Assembly (NCBI GenBank): GCA_025024175.1
Contig: QCXZ01000064.1
Location: forward strand, 1,798,001-1,862,000
DNA length: 64,000 nt
From: Rhyzopertha dominica
Lineage: Eukaryota > Arthropoda > Insecta > Coleoptera > Bostrichidae
Reading direction: 5' to 3'
Below are positions 1-10,829 of this stretch, piece after piece. Position 1 is the stretch's first letter; the number at the start of each line of letters is the position of its first letter. Under the pieces are notes generated by a model. The model saw nothing but the letters and a program-made list of their open reading frames with translations. It had not been told where the DNA came from and did not search any database. The position numbers and the translations under genes were made by a program.

Positions 1-658
1 TAACCTAAATAAGACCTGTTATACGTTAATCACGCAAAAAAAATAAAAAAGACAGCCATTAACATTAAAAATTAAACAAACAGTGTTGAATGAAGTTCGT
101 TCTTATAAATACTTGGGTCTCCACATAGACAATGGACTGGTCTGGGATGTTCATATAAACTCAGTAATAAAAAAATAGTGACTATGACGGGTGCATTAAG
201 ACGTTGTGGTAACTACTTGTACGATGCTGTATCACTTTCAGCTGGAGAGTCTACTACGATACCTCATTGTCTGTTGGAGGAATGCATCTCAAAACTTAAT
301 AAATAGACTGCAGAGGGTGCAGAATACAATCATTAAAATTCTATACAACATGGACTACTTCACTCCAACTGCTCAGGTCTATGGACCTGAACGTTTGCTC
401 AATATTGAAAATTTAAAAATGTTGGAACAGGCAAAGCTTATATTGTGTATTATGCAAGGTCAGATAAGTGTAGTCAGTCAAATTCATAGTTATAACGTGA
501 GAAATTACAACTGTCTTAGAAGTGACTTCCGAAGGACTAAAAAGACACAGGACTCTCCAATTTTTAGAGCAATTAAGGTGTATAATTGTTTGGATGCTTC
601 TATAAAACACAAAAGCTTCTGCAAAAATTTAAAAAGAACATTGTTGGAAAATTTTTGA
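1..658 (+). pseudogene. 3' end of a non-LTR retrotransposon reverse transcriptase (runs off left edge)
   Basis: C-terminal part of a non-LTR (CR1/L2/Jockey-type) polyprotein. Around 88-175 one frame reads a thumb-region motif like 'SYKYLGLHIDNGLVWDVHI', then a stop, then the frame shifts. From about 206 an open frame of 150 codons has the usual C-terminal motif 'LINRLQRVQNTIIKILY' followed by a basic tail ending in a stop at 656-658. RT motifs A-C would lie left of the window. At least one stop and a frameshift break it, so it is dead. The downstream AT-rich sequence is probably its 3' UTR. Exact clade not determined. Confidence 0.8.
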
Positions 659-1737
659 ATTGTATAACATTAATTTGTGATTTAGTTTATAAGTGAACTG
701 AACTGCGGCGCCTACATAAACTGTGTATATTGATTTTCCTTTGTTTAAGCCAATGTTACCAGTTATTTTTTTGTACTGCTTTTTGGCTAGTAATAAATTA
801 TCATATATTATATTTATGAGCTGTGCTTTTGTGTGCAGGAATTTTGACATGATCCTGTATATAGATAACTATAGCTTCAGGCAATAGCGTTATTTGTTTT
901 ATAACAAGGTAGTTCACTATCGGTCACTTAATCTTTGTATCGTGACTGCAACTGGAAAAGCACCTTCAAAGTAATGAAACCCATTATGCAAAGCATGCAA
1001 TGCATCATCTGTACATTGAGGTAATTAAAGATGCAATTGCTGGCAATTATTTTTGTGCCCACTAACAAACAAAGAAGCTATATGGAATTATAAAGGATTA
1101 TTATTTGTGGATCTAGGTATTGATCAATGATTACCGCAAAGTATACCCAATATTTAACAAGAAATGGGCTTATAACAGCAACGTCATGCAACAAATAAGC
1201 GGCTTTGTAGGTTTTTTTTGGTACAAACAAGCTTACTTAATCATTACATAGAAATTGAACTAAATCGTTAATAATACAGTGTGTAACTTATAATAGCTAT
1301 CGGAAAAAATTCTAATTACAAGTATACATATACACATAAATATTATAGCTATATATAATACCGAACTTCGTGGGGCAATAAATCAGAAGGCGAGAAGCGT
1401 CATGTGAAAACCCACAATTAAACATTTGGTCCTTTGCAATTATCGTTTCGCCAGCGTTATCGCGAATCTTATAATGAGCAAAGCGTGTGTTAGAATCTCG
1501 CAAATTTGCAACGCCTAGTCATGTACGTCTTAATTTAGTTGTGGTGGCATTAACAAAAATCACCACCGATGCTTTGAATGCTGCAATACCTATGGAGCTT
1601 CTTATACTTTAAATTATAGCAATACTCGATATTTTCAACACAATTGATACCTCCGACAAGTTAGATACTTTATAATACTTTCGATATATTTGGGTACTTT
1701 CCGTACTTGAATATTACAAGGTGGTAGGCAAGGGGGG
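659..1737. other. AT-rich sequence, no gene seen
   Basis: Probable 3' UTR of the preceding retroelement up to roughly 850, then AT-rich sequence. Only short unrecognisable frames occur, for example a minus-strand 63-codon frame at 1312-1503. I see no RNA gene or clear repeat. Confidence 0.5.
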
Positions 1738-2633
1738 CAGCTGTCCCCCCCTGGACCTCGGTTGCCAACTCTGGGCCCTTCCAATTTCACATACATTTGG
1801 CTGGTTAATTATTTGTGTACATATAAAAAAATTATGGGCAAGTGTATTTCACAATTTTCATCCAGAACTCAAATTTGGCTCTTGCAAATGACCTTCTCTA
1901 ATAAGCCGTTGTCAATGCCATGTGCGTTTTGAAGCTGTAACTGCAACATTCTTGTTGTTACGTATCGTTGTCCCAGGCGCATATAGATTTAAAAGACTAT
2001 CTTGGTCAGGATGAAACACGATTTCTGCTTAGTTCAGCTCTTCTACCTTTTCCTATGAAGATTGTTCAGCTAACTACTGTTATTGGAATCACATCAGAAT
2101 CTGTCATATATTCGGTGATAACGCCAACTTTTGTACCAAATTTCTATATTTACATTACATTTTAACAATTAATCCAAAGAACCAAAAACAAAATTAAAAA
2201 TCCATCCGAACTCACGTTTATGAAAGTCAGTTTATTAAATATAAGTTTTAGGAACCCAGTAAAAGCATTATCAGCACGAATTAAAACCAGGTGTGTTGTT
2301 AAAAATGCAATTAAATATATTTCAGTTTATTTAAATGAAGCTTAATTTGGTTAAAATATTAAGCAGTCGATTGATTTTTGAGAGCAATGCACTGGCGATC
2401 TAAGGTTGGCTTGACGCATAATGCTGAGGCATTCTGAGTTTTAATAATGTTAGTTATCCATCGAGTCTCCTTCCCCGGGGAGTAAAAATTACTACAATTG
2501 TATTTTTAGCACCTATACATATGAACTCCAGCTTAAATTTCTAAAGCTTCTGGTGTGAGAAGTTGAAACTGTGCTAAAAGCGCATCGGTTAATGCATTAG
2601 TCTTTGATATGTGATAATTCTGAATCAGAAATC
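1738..2633. repeat. Unknown ~0.9 kb repeat, copy A
   Basis: Direct repeat partner of 3391-4269. Both copies open with a run of C followed by 'CTGGACCT..GTTGCCAACTCT' and end at 'CTGAATCAGAAATCG'. By eye most positions match, especially the last ~400 bases. Copy A carries about 70 extra bases near 2125-2195 and lacks a ~22 base insert present in B near 3601. No conserved long frame spans it and I do not recognise the family. Orientation is unknown. Confidence 0.85.
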
Positions 2634-3390
2634 GACACAATTATCGTGCTTCTTCATGTAATATGAATGAATTATTAATAATAATTAATAATAATAGCCG
2701 AACTGTATTCCTCGGCGTAAATATCGAAACATTTGCTGAACACATAATAAAGTTAAAGGCAAAGACTTCTTCTAACCGCGCTATCCGCAGAAGATTGCGA
2801 ACATACAACAATATTTACTATTACTGTCGGTCGTAACGGTTATACAGTCGGCACTAAGTCTTCAATATACATCTCTCAACCGCAGGCAGGATAAACGCGT
2901 TGTGACCTGGAGGTCGGCGTCTAACTGTTCGTTATATACTTCTACATACATACTCGATTCACGTTTACGATACCCTCTGGCACCCATTACCGAAAACATC
3001 CATTAAAATATCTGTGTGCGCCGAGCAATAAAGTACAACTGTGACTATCTGGCCGTTTAATTGCTGTTCCCCCGATGCCGTTCTTCGAGCCAGAACAATA
3101 GGTGAAGAACGACGCGGTGTGGGATTTACAACTAACTGAACTTTGTGGGACATAATGGGCCGATAAAGTGGCAATAAACTGGCGTTGGAAGATGGGTACT
3201 CTGCCTTCATGGGTTTGGAATTAAAATTTCTTGAAGTACCGAGACGTGCGGTACTACTGAAGCTTCAGGATTGGCTTAGGGTAGAATAAAAATACCCCAG
3301 ATTTCTACATCGACAAATTCTCTAGTGCGATTGTCCTTAGATATACCCAAAATAATTCAATCAGGTTAAACAGACAGCAATGAATAAATC
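2634..3390. other. Spacer between the two repeat copies, with an 81-codon minus-strand frame
   Basis: Contains (TAA)-like repeats near 2660-2695. A moderately GC-rich stretch (2880-3240) holds an 81-codon open frame on the minus strand at 2965-3210. The predicted peptide is Ser/Arg-rich in its middle and matches no family I recognise. The base composition differs from the flanks, so it may be an old insertion or a conserved non-coding piece. Confidence 0.4.
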
Positions 3391-4269
3391 TGCCCCCCCC
3401 CCCTGGACCTGGGTTGCCAACTCTAGACCCTTCCAATTTCCCATACATTTAGCTGGTTAATTATGTGTGTACACCTAAAAATTATCTTATTTACGAAATT
3501 GTAAAAGCAGTAAAATTTATAGGCAAGTGTATTTCACAATTTTCATCCAGAACTCATATTTGACCCTTGCAAATGACCTTCTGTAATAAGTCGTTGTCAA
3601 ATGGTATCCAAGCTTAATCGATACCATGTGCGTTTTGAAGTTGTAACTGCAACATTCTTGTTGTTACGAATCGTTGTCTTAGGGCGTATATAGCTTTAAA
3701 AGACTGTCTTGGTTAGGATGAGTGCTAACACGATTTCTGCTTAGTTCAGCTCTTCTACCTTTTCCTATAAAGATTGTTCAACTAACTACTGGTATATGGA
3801 ATCACATCAGAATCTGTCATATATTCGATGATCCAAATCCATCTGAACTCACGTTTATGAAAGTCAATTTATTTAATATATGTTTTATGAATCCAGAAAA
3901 AGCATTATCAGCACGAATTAAAACCTGGTGTTATTAAAAATGCAATTAAATATATTTCAGTTTATTTAAATGAAGCTTAATTTGGTTAAAATATTAAGCA
4001 GTCGATTGATTTTTGAGAGCAATGCACTGGCGATCTAAGGTTGGCTTGACGCATAATGCTGAGGCATTCTGAGTTTTAATAATGTTAGTTATCCATCGAG
4101 TCTCTTTCCCCGGGGAGTAAAAATTACTACAATTGTATCTTTAGCACCTATACATATAAACTCCCAGCTTAAATTTCTAAAGCTTCTGGTGTGAGAAGTT
4201 GAAACTGTGCTAAAAGCGCATCGGTTAATGCAATAGTCTTTGACATGTGTTAATTCTGAATCAGAAATC
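3391..4269. repeat. Unknown ~0.9 kb repeat, copy B
   Basis: Second copy of the repeat at 1738-2633, in the same orientation about 1.65 kb away. It starts with a C10-11 run then 'CTGGACCTGGGTTGCCAACT' and ends at 'CTGAATCAGAAATCG'. It contains a ~22 base insert near 3601-3623 that copy A lacks. The copies may be two insertions of one element or a local duplication. They do not show TG..CA ends or an internal retroelement gene, so I do not call them LTRs. Confidence 0.85.
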
Positions 4270-6522
4270 GTGCTCCTATTAGTAGAACTTTTAAGGTGAA
4301 ATTTATGTTCCTTTGGTACTTCGCATGATATTATAAACTATGAATATATTTATTATATATTTATTATACATCATATGGATCACGGATCTTTATTCTCCCA
4401 AATAAAATGTATCAACTCATTTTTTGTTAGACGTGAGAGCGATGCAACTGAATGCGCCTCACCTAACTGAATTCATTCATAACGGAATTAGTAATAGAGG
4501 GGCTTTGTATGATCAGTGTACATAGAAAGCACACAAATAATTTGGGTCTTTATTTTACAGAAGATGTTTTAAGTCACCTTGCAGAAAATCCACGAAGATT
4601 ATTCATGGAATAAATACTTCATTAATTACTTAAGTACCTTATAAACTTATAAACATTTATTATTTCTATTTATGTTGAATTATACTCTACAGGACGTTCC
4701 TGCTTCACCCCTTAGACCAAAAGCTTGGTACGCCCATCAATAAATCCGTTCTCTCGCTAGTTCATCTAAAAAATCTCGTTGTTCTTAAGAACCATTCAAA
4801 ATATAAATCATTTTCGTGTAAAAAGTCTTGAATATCCTCCTCTTTCTACGAACTATTTAAGATGCAAAAGTGCACTTTTATAAAGTTACCTTTCAAAGTT
4901 GTGTTACATGATCAAGTTTTTCACCAATTTATTTCAAGCCATTGCATCGGAGGAAACAATTTAAAATTTTCCGTGTCAGTTAAAGACCGACCAGAATTAT
5001 ACTCTTTTTTCTTAAAAAAAATCAACTAATAACAGGCAACCAATGAAAAATAGGGGAAACACAAGAAGTTGACTAGTTGACACACAAGAAGAAATCGTTT
5101 TCTTCTAAATATGACACAGCACAGGAAGGGATTAGAAGACATTAAATAGGTTAACAGATAGATATTTTTGAAAAAGTTTGCGGCTGCATTTTCAGAAATT
5201 AAAGCTTTTTATATATATTAGAGCAGATAAATCAATTCAAATATTTAGGTAATTTATATTCATGCCAAAATTGAGTACAACCCATCCTATGTATTTGTTT
5301 AAGAGTGGTTTTAATTATATCACAAATATAATATTTAGATTTCAATTTTCTGTGAATAATTGATATGAATGTTCTGACATTTAGTTAGTAAAGTATTTTC
5401 ATTATCTTATTTACAAGCATGTTAAATAAAGTAACATTAACATCCTGTCGATCATTATCACCTTTTTCCCTTGAAGATATTGCTGCTTAGTTCACTTTAA
5501 ACAAAGCAAGCAAAACGTATGGTTGCTATTAAAAAATATGCAAATAATACACCTTGTCGCCTAGATTATAAGTTCCTTTCCTACAAAACTCCCCTTTCAA
5601 CTTAATTTACATTCAGAGCTCTCACACATTTCTTAACGATTTTTTAGTACCTCCGCGTGAAAGAAAAAACCCTCCCCGCGCACGATCGTTAAAAAACGTT
5701 CCTTTGTCCTTTCGAATCCACAATTAAAACCTCTTCTTCTTTAAAGTTCTTCGAGAACAAAGAACAAAAGAATCATTTCTTCAAAAAGGTTAAATTAATA
5801 ATTTATCTCGCACTGTTTAGCGATACCAATTTTTGCGAGAAATCACGTTGATTTTGGGAGAGGGGGTGAAATCACTGATGCACCTTGGAGCAGGAGCGCG
5901 TTTCAGCGACAGGTGAAATTATGTAATAACAAGCCTGTCCGATCGAAATACTGCCAGGATTCTCTACGGAATTTAGGGGTGAGCGGCTGCGCGCTGAAAA
6001 GAGCGGTTTACAACGCAACACTACAGAGAGGTTTTCTGGTATTTTCATATACGATGTTGTTATTAGTAAAGATTTTTGATGGTAGTACTTTAAAATTAAA
6101 TATTATACAGATGAGGATACTAAAAATCTACATTATTTGCTTGTAGTGTCTCAAAGGGTTGAAAAACTACTATATTATAATATGAAGCTATGAAACTTAT
6201 AGAGACCGAAATAACGCTAGTTCATGTTAATGCACAGTAAAAAATGCAGAGGAAATATTTTACACTAAGGTACTTAAGGCACAGTAGATAATCAAACTTC
6301 TTTTTATACGTTTTATGTGCTTTTTTAAAATTTAAGATGGTGTTATTACAGTCACTACGAATCCAAAAATTTTAAATACAAAGGAGAAGATCATGCTACA
6401 CTTCATTTGAAAACTACCTTAAAACAACACGATCGCATTTACTAAATTGAAATCGGACGATCCATTTTAAGGCAAAATTCATTTTTCAACCTGATTTTAT
6501 GTCAACGTTTTAGCTTAACCTG
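4270..6522. other. AT-rich sequence, no gene recognised
   Basis: No convincing coding region. A short GC-richer patch at 5640-5720 contains 'TTAACGAT' and its inverse 'ATCGTTAA', giving a weak inverted repeat around a purine-rich centre. A 77-codon plus frame (5913-6146) follows another GC-richer patch but resembles nothing known to me. Confidence 0.5.
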
Positions 6523-9352
6523 CACTGAGAGAAATGTAGTACTACATGTTTAGTCCTACTAAGTTGTTTTTACAAAACTTTACGTGATAACCCTAACTGC
6601 AATATTTACTGTATCTTGTATATATAGCTCTTTATGTGTACCAAATTATTAGTTAGTACTACTGACCCTTTAGAACATTATGTTATATTTTGAAATGTGT
6701 GTTTTAAGAACAGAATTTTTGTAGTTATTGTATTTACAACTACGTCGTGTTATTTTACATGCTGAATATTTTACTGCTACATATTTTAAAATGTTAAATA
6801 CGTAGTTGTAGTATTAACAGCTCAAGAATATATGTTTTCGCAGCGTTGCCAACTATTCGCTAATTAGAATTCATGTACAATGTTTAGCAATTGTTCGATG
6901 TATGACCATTATCCTTAATCGCAAGCTTTGCATGTTTAAGGCAGTAAGCAAACACAGGCTATAATATTTACTAGTTAGATACCGTACTGGAGACTCAAAT
7001 ACGGTAATTCAATGATGCATAAAAATATAAAATGCGTTGACAACACTGGCTAGTTTTAAAAGCGTAATGGCGTTTAGCAGTTCAGTGCAAGTGCCGCGTG
7101 GTGCGTGGTTTCGTAGTCACCAAACGAACTTTGATATTAAAAAAAGAAAAAATATTGTTGAAAATAGAATGCAAATTAAAGCTTTGGAATTTGGAAAACC
7201 TCGTTAATCCATTCGAAGGTAAGTAGAAGTTTCAATACATGTTTGTCAACAGATGTTGTGTGCTCGTGCTCCTAAAAATGCTGCCATGCCGTCTAAATAG
7301 CATTATTACAGCATTATAGTTTAATAACAAATTGTGTGCTACTAGTCAGTTATAAAAGTAAAGAATTATTGTAATGCCAACATTCCATATAAATTAGCTG
7401 ACTATGTTGAATATATTCAAAGATGATCATCCCAATATCGCATTATGCCATTTTGCGATTGTACTACACGTGGTTATCACGTGATCAAGTACGAAAGCCT
7501 TATCAAAACTGTTTTTCTTTGTGATATCTATAATACCTATCAGTGAGAGCCACTTTAGGTGCCTGATTTACGATATATAAGGCATGGATCATAAGTATTT
7601 GTTGCTTTAATTAGTTAGTCTAAAAATTAATCTTAATTAGTTAGCTTTGAAACAATCAGTCCAAACTACTTAATTGTTTGAAAACGTTCCACAATGAGTG
7701 AAGGCTCTTCCCAAATCCCAAATTTAACTCAAAAAAGATGTAATAATGGATTAATCAAAAATATAATTAAAATTTATTTTGGAGGTAATGTAGGTAGGAA
7801 GGCATTAATTACATATTTTAAGTACTTTAGTTAGTCAGGCAAGCATATATCTAAATAAAATTTAAAAAGTTTTAAACAGACAAAGTTATATTATGAAGAA
7901 TCTTCACTAACTTTTATAGGTACTCTTCAGTTGTTTCTCATTTTAAGCAATATTATTTTTTTAGGTTTTGGTGCCACTTTTAAAAATATTACAATGTTGC
8001 AATGAGGAAAGGAAGTACTTACTCGTTACAAACTTACACAAAATATTAAATCGACGCTTTTTAGTCCAGGTTATTGTTAGACAGGAGATGCAACATAGTC
8101 TGGAGGTAAAGAAAAGAAGTTTCTCTGTTTTTTCTTCTTTAAAACCAATGATTTGCCTACAGAATTGGGCGTCAGCGGTTTTTGAACTGTCAAGGCAAAT
8201 ATGTATGTGTAATATTTCCTGAAGAGCAAGAAGCAACATACTATATTCCAACCAGGCGCGGCCCCCGGAGAAACCCAATTTCTGCACATGGATTATATTT
8301 AATTGTCTTTTCAGTGTTTTTACGGCATGTTAAATTCATAATTAATTCATAAATATACCTCTACAAGATGCGTATTTTTTTGTCAGTTACTAGTGTTGTA
8401 ATTATAATATTCTTAAATATTTGTTATATCGGTGCGTGTGCTTTATATATTTTCAGAACGTTGCTGTTTGGTATACGCGATATGGCGTTTAATATTAATA
8501 TGAAAGTCGTTTTCCTTTTTTCAATCTGCGACGGGTTATAGAAGTAAGATCTATTTGCATAAAAAATAAATTTATTATAAAAGTTGAGTGCTATTACTCG
8601 TCAATATAAAATTGCCAAACAGCTGAGGCATTAAATTTGTTTGTGCCAACAAGTTTTCGATCACCTCCTCAAAGGACTTTGTTTCCAGCGAAGTCGGGTA
8701 AGCCTTCTGAAGCTCTTCGTTGGTAGCAAAGATTACTAAAACGTACCTTGTTGATAGCAAAGTTCTTTAAAGAGGAGATCGAATACCTGGTGTCACGATA
8801 GCAAAAATGCTTCAATTGTTTAGGCAATTATGTAGTAAAACAAGCAAGACTAGTCTCAACTTTTAATAATACAATTATTATCTTTTTATGTAAATGACTC
8901 CTAATTTATAACCCATCGTAGGTTCAAAAATAATAGCCTATATTATAGTAGGTATATAACTACGTTTTTAAAAAACAAACTTGTAGTAGTAAATTATACT
9001 ACTACATGATGATTATAATTAACATTTAAAATTATAATTTGTGCAACTACAATACTTTAAAATAAAAGAATGTGTAGTTGTAATGCACACCACTACATGT
9101 TGAATATCTTAAACTACCTGGAATGTTATTTTTACAAGTAGAGTATTTGAAAACTAAAAATACGTAGTTTTAAATCATACTATATCTTGACTATTATACC
9201 TAAACACTTTAAAGATTATGCATTGAAGTTCCTAGTATAATATTCTGTAGTTGCACTGAATAATGGTAGTTCTTTTTGGCGCCTATTTTAAATCTACAAG
9301 TTGTAATTCATTAAGCTTTTCTTTTATATCTAATAACCCATTTCTCTCAGTG
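6523..9352. mobile_element. CACTG-ended DNA transposon candidate (EnSpm/CACTA- or Chapaev-like), ~2.8 kb
   Basis: The ends are a 14-base perfect inverted repeat: CACTGAGAGAAATG at 6523-6536 and its reverse complement at 9339-9352. The ends are flanked by TG (6521-6522; 9353-9354 reads TG), so a 2-base target duplication is possible. Both subterminal regions (6536-6810 and 8930-9300) are packed with ACTAC/GTAGT motifs such as GTAGTTGTA and ACTACATG. That layout is typical of CACTA-type transposase binding arrays. The interior has only short frames, so it is probably non-autonomous or degenerate. A 46-codon ATG frame (7067-7207) is followed at once by a perfect donor-like AAGGTAAGT. Superfamily assignment is inference. 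Confidence 0.6.
7067..7207 (+). CDS. Small hypothetical frame inside the CACTG element
   Basis: An ATG-to-TAA frame of 46 codons (starts MAFSSSVQVPRGAWF, lysine-rich middle). About ten bases after the stop there is a strong splice-donor-like sequence (AAG|GTAAGT), so this could be a first exon whose coding end I have misjudged. A second exon-like frame follows a polypyrimidine-AG at about 7962 and runs to 8222. I recognise no domain in either and assign no function. Confidence 0.2.
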   Translation: MAFSSSVQVPRGAWFRSHQTNFDIKKRKNIVENRMQIKALEFGKPR

Positions 9353-9594
9353 TGTTAAAACAGTTATGACGGGGAAATTGGAATTGGATGGGTTGCCTGA
9401 TTCTTAACCTAGACTTGAAATTTTAGATAATGGAAGTGGTTTTCACGCAAAATGTAACAATGAACCGTCTTGGATTGTAAAAAGAACATTAATTCTAAAA
9501 GGAAACCACGTTCCAATACTCTTACCCGTCTAGTATAACGTGTTCTCTTATGTTATATCGTTTGTTTCCATATGACAATGAATAAAACTTAAAC
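9353..9594. other. Spacer, no feature seen
   Basis: Short AT-rich spacer between the CACTG element and the first Penelope fragment. Nothing recognisable. Confidence 0.5.
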
Positions 9595-9830
9595 TTAAAA
9601 ATTGGTCACTATAGGACTTAGATGTGACTTCACTGCATAACCTGACTTTTGTTCATAAAAATTACCTGTTCCACAAGAAATAAGTTGGTCATCTATTATC
9701 GTGTCAAGTCTGGGTACTTTTGTAAATAAAGAAACCAGGCCAAAACTAACTAAAATATCAGCTTCAGAAATGCTTAAACCCTGTATAACGTCAATAAAAT
9801 CTGAAGAATTCTTGATCAAACTACTGGTTT
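9595..9830 (-). pseudogene. Penelope-like element RT fragment (fingers/palm start)
   Basis: The minus strand encodes the early RT region of a Penelope-like retroelement: '..GLSISEADILVSFGLVSLFTKVP' followed by 'NFYEQKSGYAVKSHLSPIV'. It aligns with the fuller copy at 35538-35790. A segment between the KVP motif and NFYEQ is deleted relative to that copy. The catalytic YVDD region and GIY-YIG domain are absent here. It is a decayed fragment and not expressed as an enzyme. Confidence 0.8.
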
Positions 9831-10239
9831 ACAATGAAATTATGTATCAATTATTCATAATGAAATAGAATTTTAATCTGAATTCAAACACCTGAAAATA
9901 CAACATTCTAAATACTTGTTACGCATAAAAAATTGTGATGGGTATATTAACGGTAATAAAAGGAATAGCATAACTATATATAAGCGTATCAGCCGCTCGG
10001 TTAATCACAGATCAACGTACGATATTAAAACAGTTAACAGTTATTTATATGCCAAAAGTTTAACGACCAGTTAATTGTTAAAACAGTTGAATACACATGT
10101 AATCAAAGTGACGCCGCATTTAGAAAATGCTTTCTGTATAAAGAAGAGTAGGTAATAATAGTTCGACTTTATCTTGAACGCACTCCATGGTTCAAAATGT
10201 GAAGCAGGTACATCATGATGACATAAAGAAGAAAAGTTG
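9831..10239. other. AT-rich sequence between Penelope fragments
   Basis: No coding signal recognised. It lies between two Penelope fragments that are in the wrong relative order for one simple minus-strand copy, so a rearrangement breakpoint may lie here. Confidence 0.4.
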
Positions 10240-10530
10240 CTAGATTTGGACGAGCACGTTTATTAGAAATTAACTAAATATTCCTTTTATCATAATTATT
10301 TCTTACTAGCGCTCTAAGATGATAAATTTTTTTATTGTAATAATATTTCATGTAAAATTCGATGCCCTTATACTCCTTGAGTGGTAGAAGTGTGAGATAT
10401 GGTATGCAAATATTTGTTTGTATGTTTTTTTTTGTTCTAACTGCCCAGTGTTTACTCTGTAAATTGGTATATCCAAGAAGGCATTGCTTTGTAATTCCAT
10501 CACCCCGGAAAAATAATAAATTTCTGTCCC
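10240..10530 (-). pseudogene. Penelope-like element fragment (linker between RT and GIY-YIG)
   Basis: Nucleotide-level match to 35060-35370 in the fuller minus-strand Penelope copy. Shared blocks include the 'CACTAGCGCT.. AAGATGAT' region and the 'TGCCCAGTGTTTACTCTGTAAATT' counterpart. Many substitutions and indels leave no useful frame. In a minus-strand element this downstream piece should lie at lower coordinates than the RT piece at 9595-9830. Here it lies higher, so the two are separate insertions or rearranged. Confidence 0.7.
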
Positions 10531-10599
10531 TTAATACACATTTTTGGAATAAAGATAAATATAGTTTCTATGCACTCAAAATCAAAAAACCATGAACTG

Positions 10600-10735
10600 A
10601 AGCTTACAAAGTAGCCCATACACATTAAGTATATCGAAAGCTTTTGTAATATCAATTTTGATACAATCAAGGCTATGTCCTAATACTGAGGAGTTATATA
10701 TATAAAACTTGCTGCAAGAAATAAATCAGTGCCTG
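10600..10735 (-). pseudogene. Non-LTR reverse transcriptase motif A fragment
   Basis: The minus strand reads 'LDCIKIDITKAFDILN', which fits RT motif A (hydrophobic-x-D-x-[ST]-KAFD) of CR1/Jockey-type elements. The frame is open only for about 30-40 codons. It lies head-to-head with the plus-strand retroelement that starts near 10830. Too short to assign a clade. Confidence 0.6.
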
Positions 10736-10829
10736 TAGATAGATCTATACTTACTGAACTCATGACATGCCGACAAGAAAAAGATAAATATGTAGATATA
10801 TATTGTTTACATTCATCCTCTAATTAGAA

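Noticed and set aside
1738..4269. Direct repeats as LTRs of one retrotransposon
   Set aside because: The ends are not TG..CA, the 760-base interior has no retroelement gene, and no primer-binding site is visible.
5640..5720. Inverted TTAACGAT/ATCGTTAA around a purine-rich patch
   Set aside because: Arms of only 8 bases with many bases between; expected by chance at this composition.
7961..8289. Overlapping minus-strand frames inside the CACTG element as a gene
   Set aside because: Both strands and several frames are open here. The translations resemble no protein, and none has supporting context.
8575..8760. 61-codon minus frame in the CACTG element
   Set aside because: It begins at a non-ATG codon just after a stop and matches no family. 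A nearby AATAAA-like sequence is expected in AT-rich DNA.
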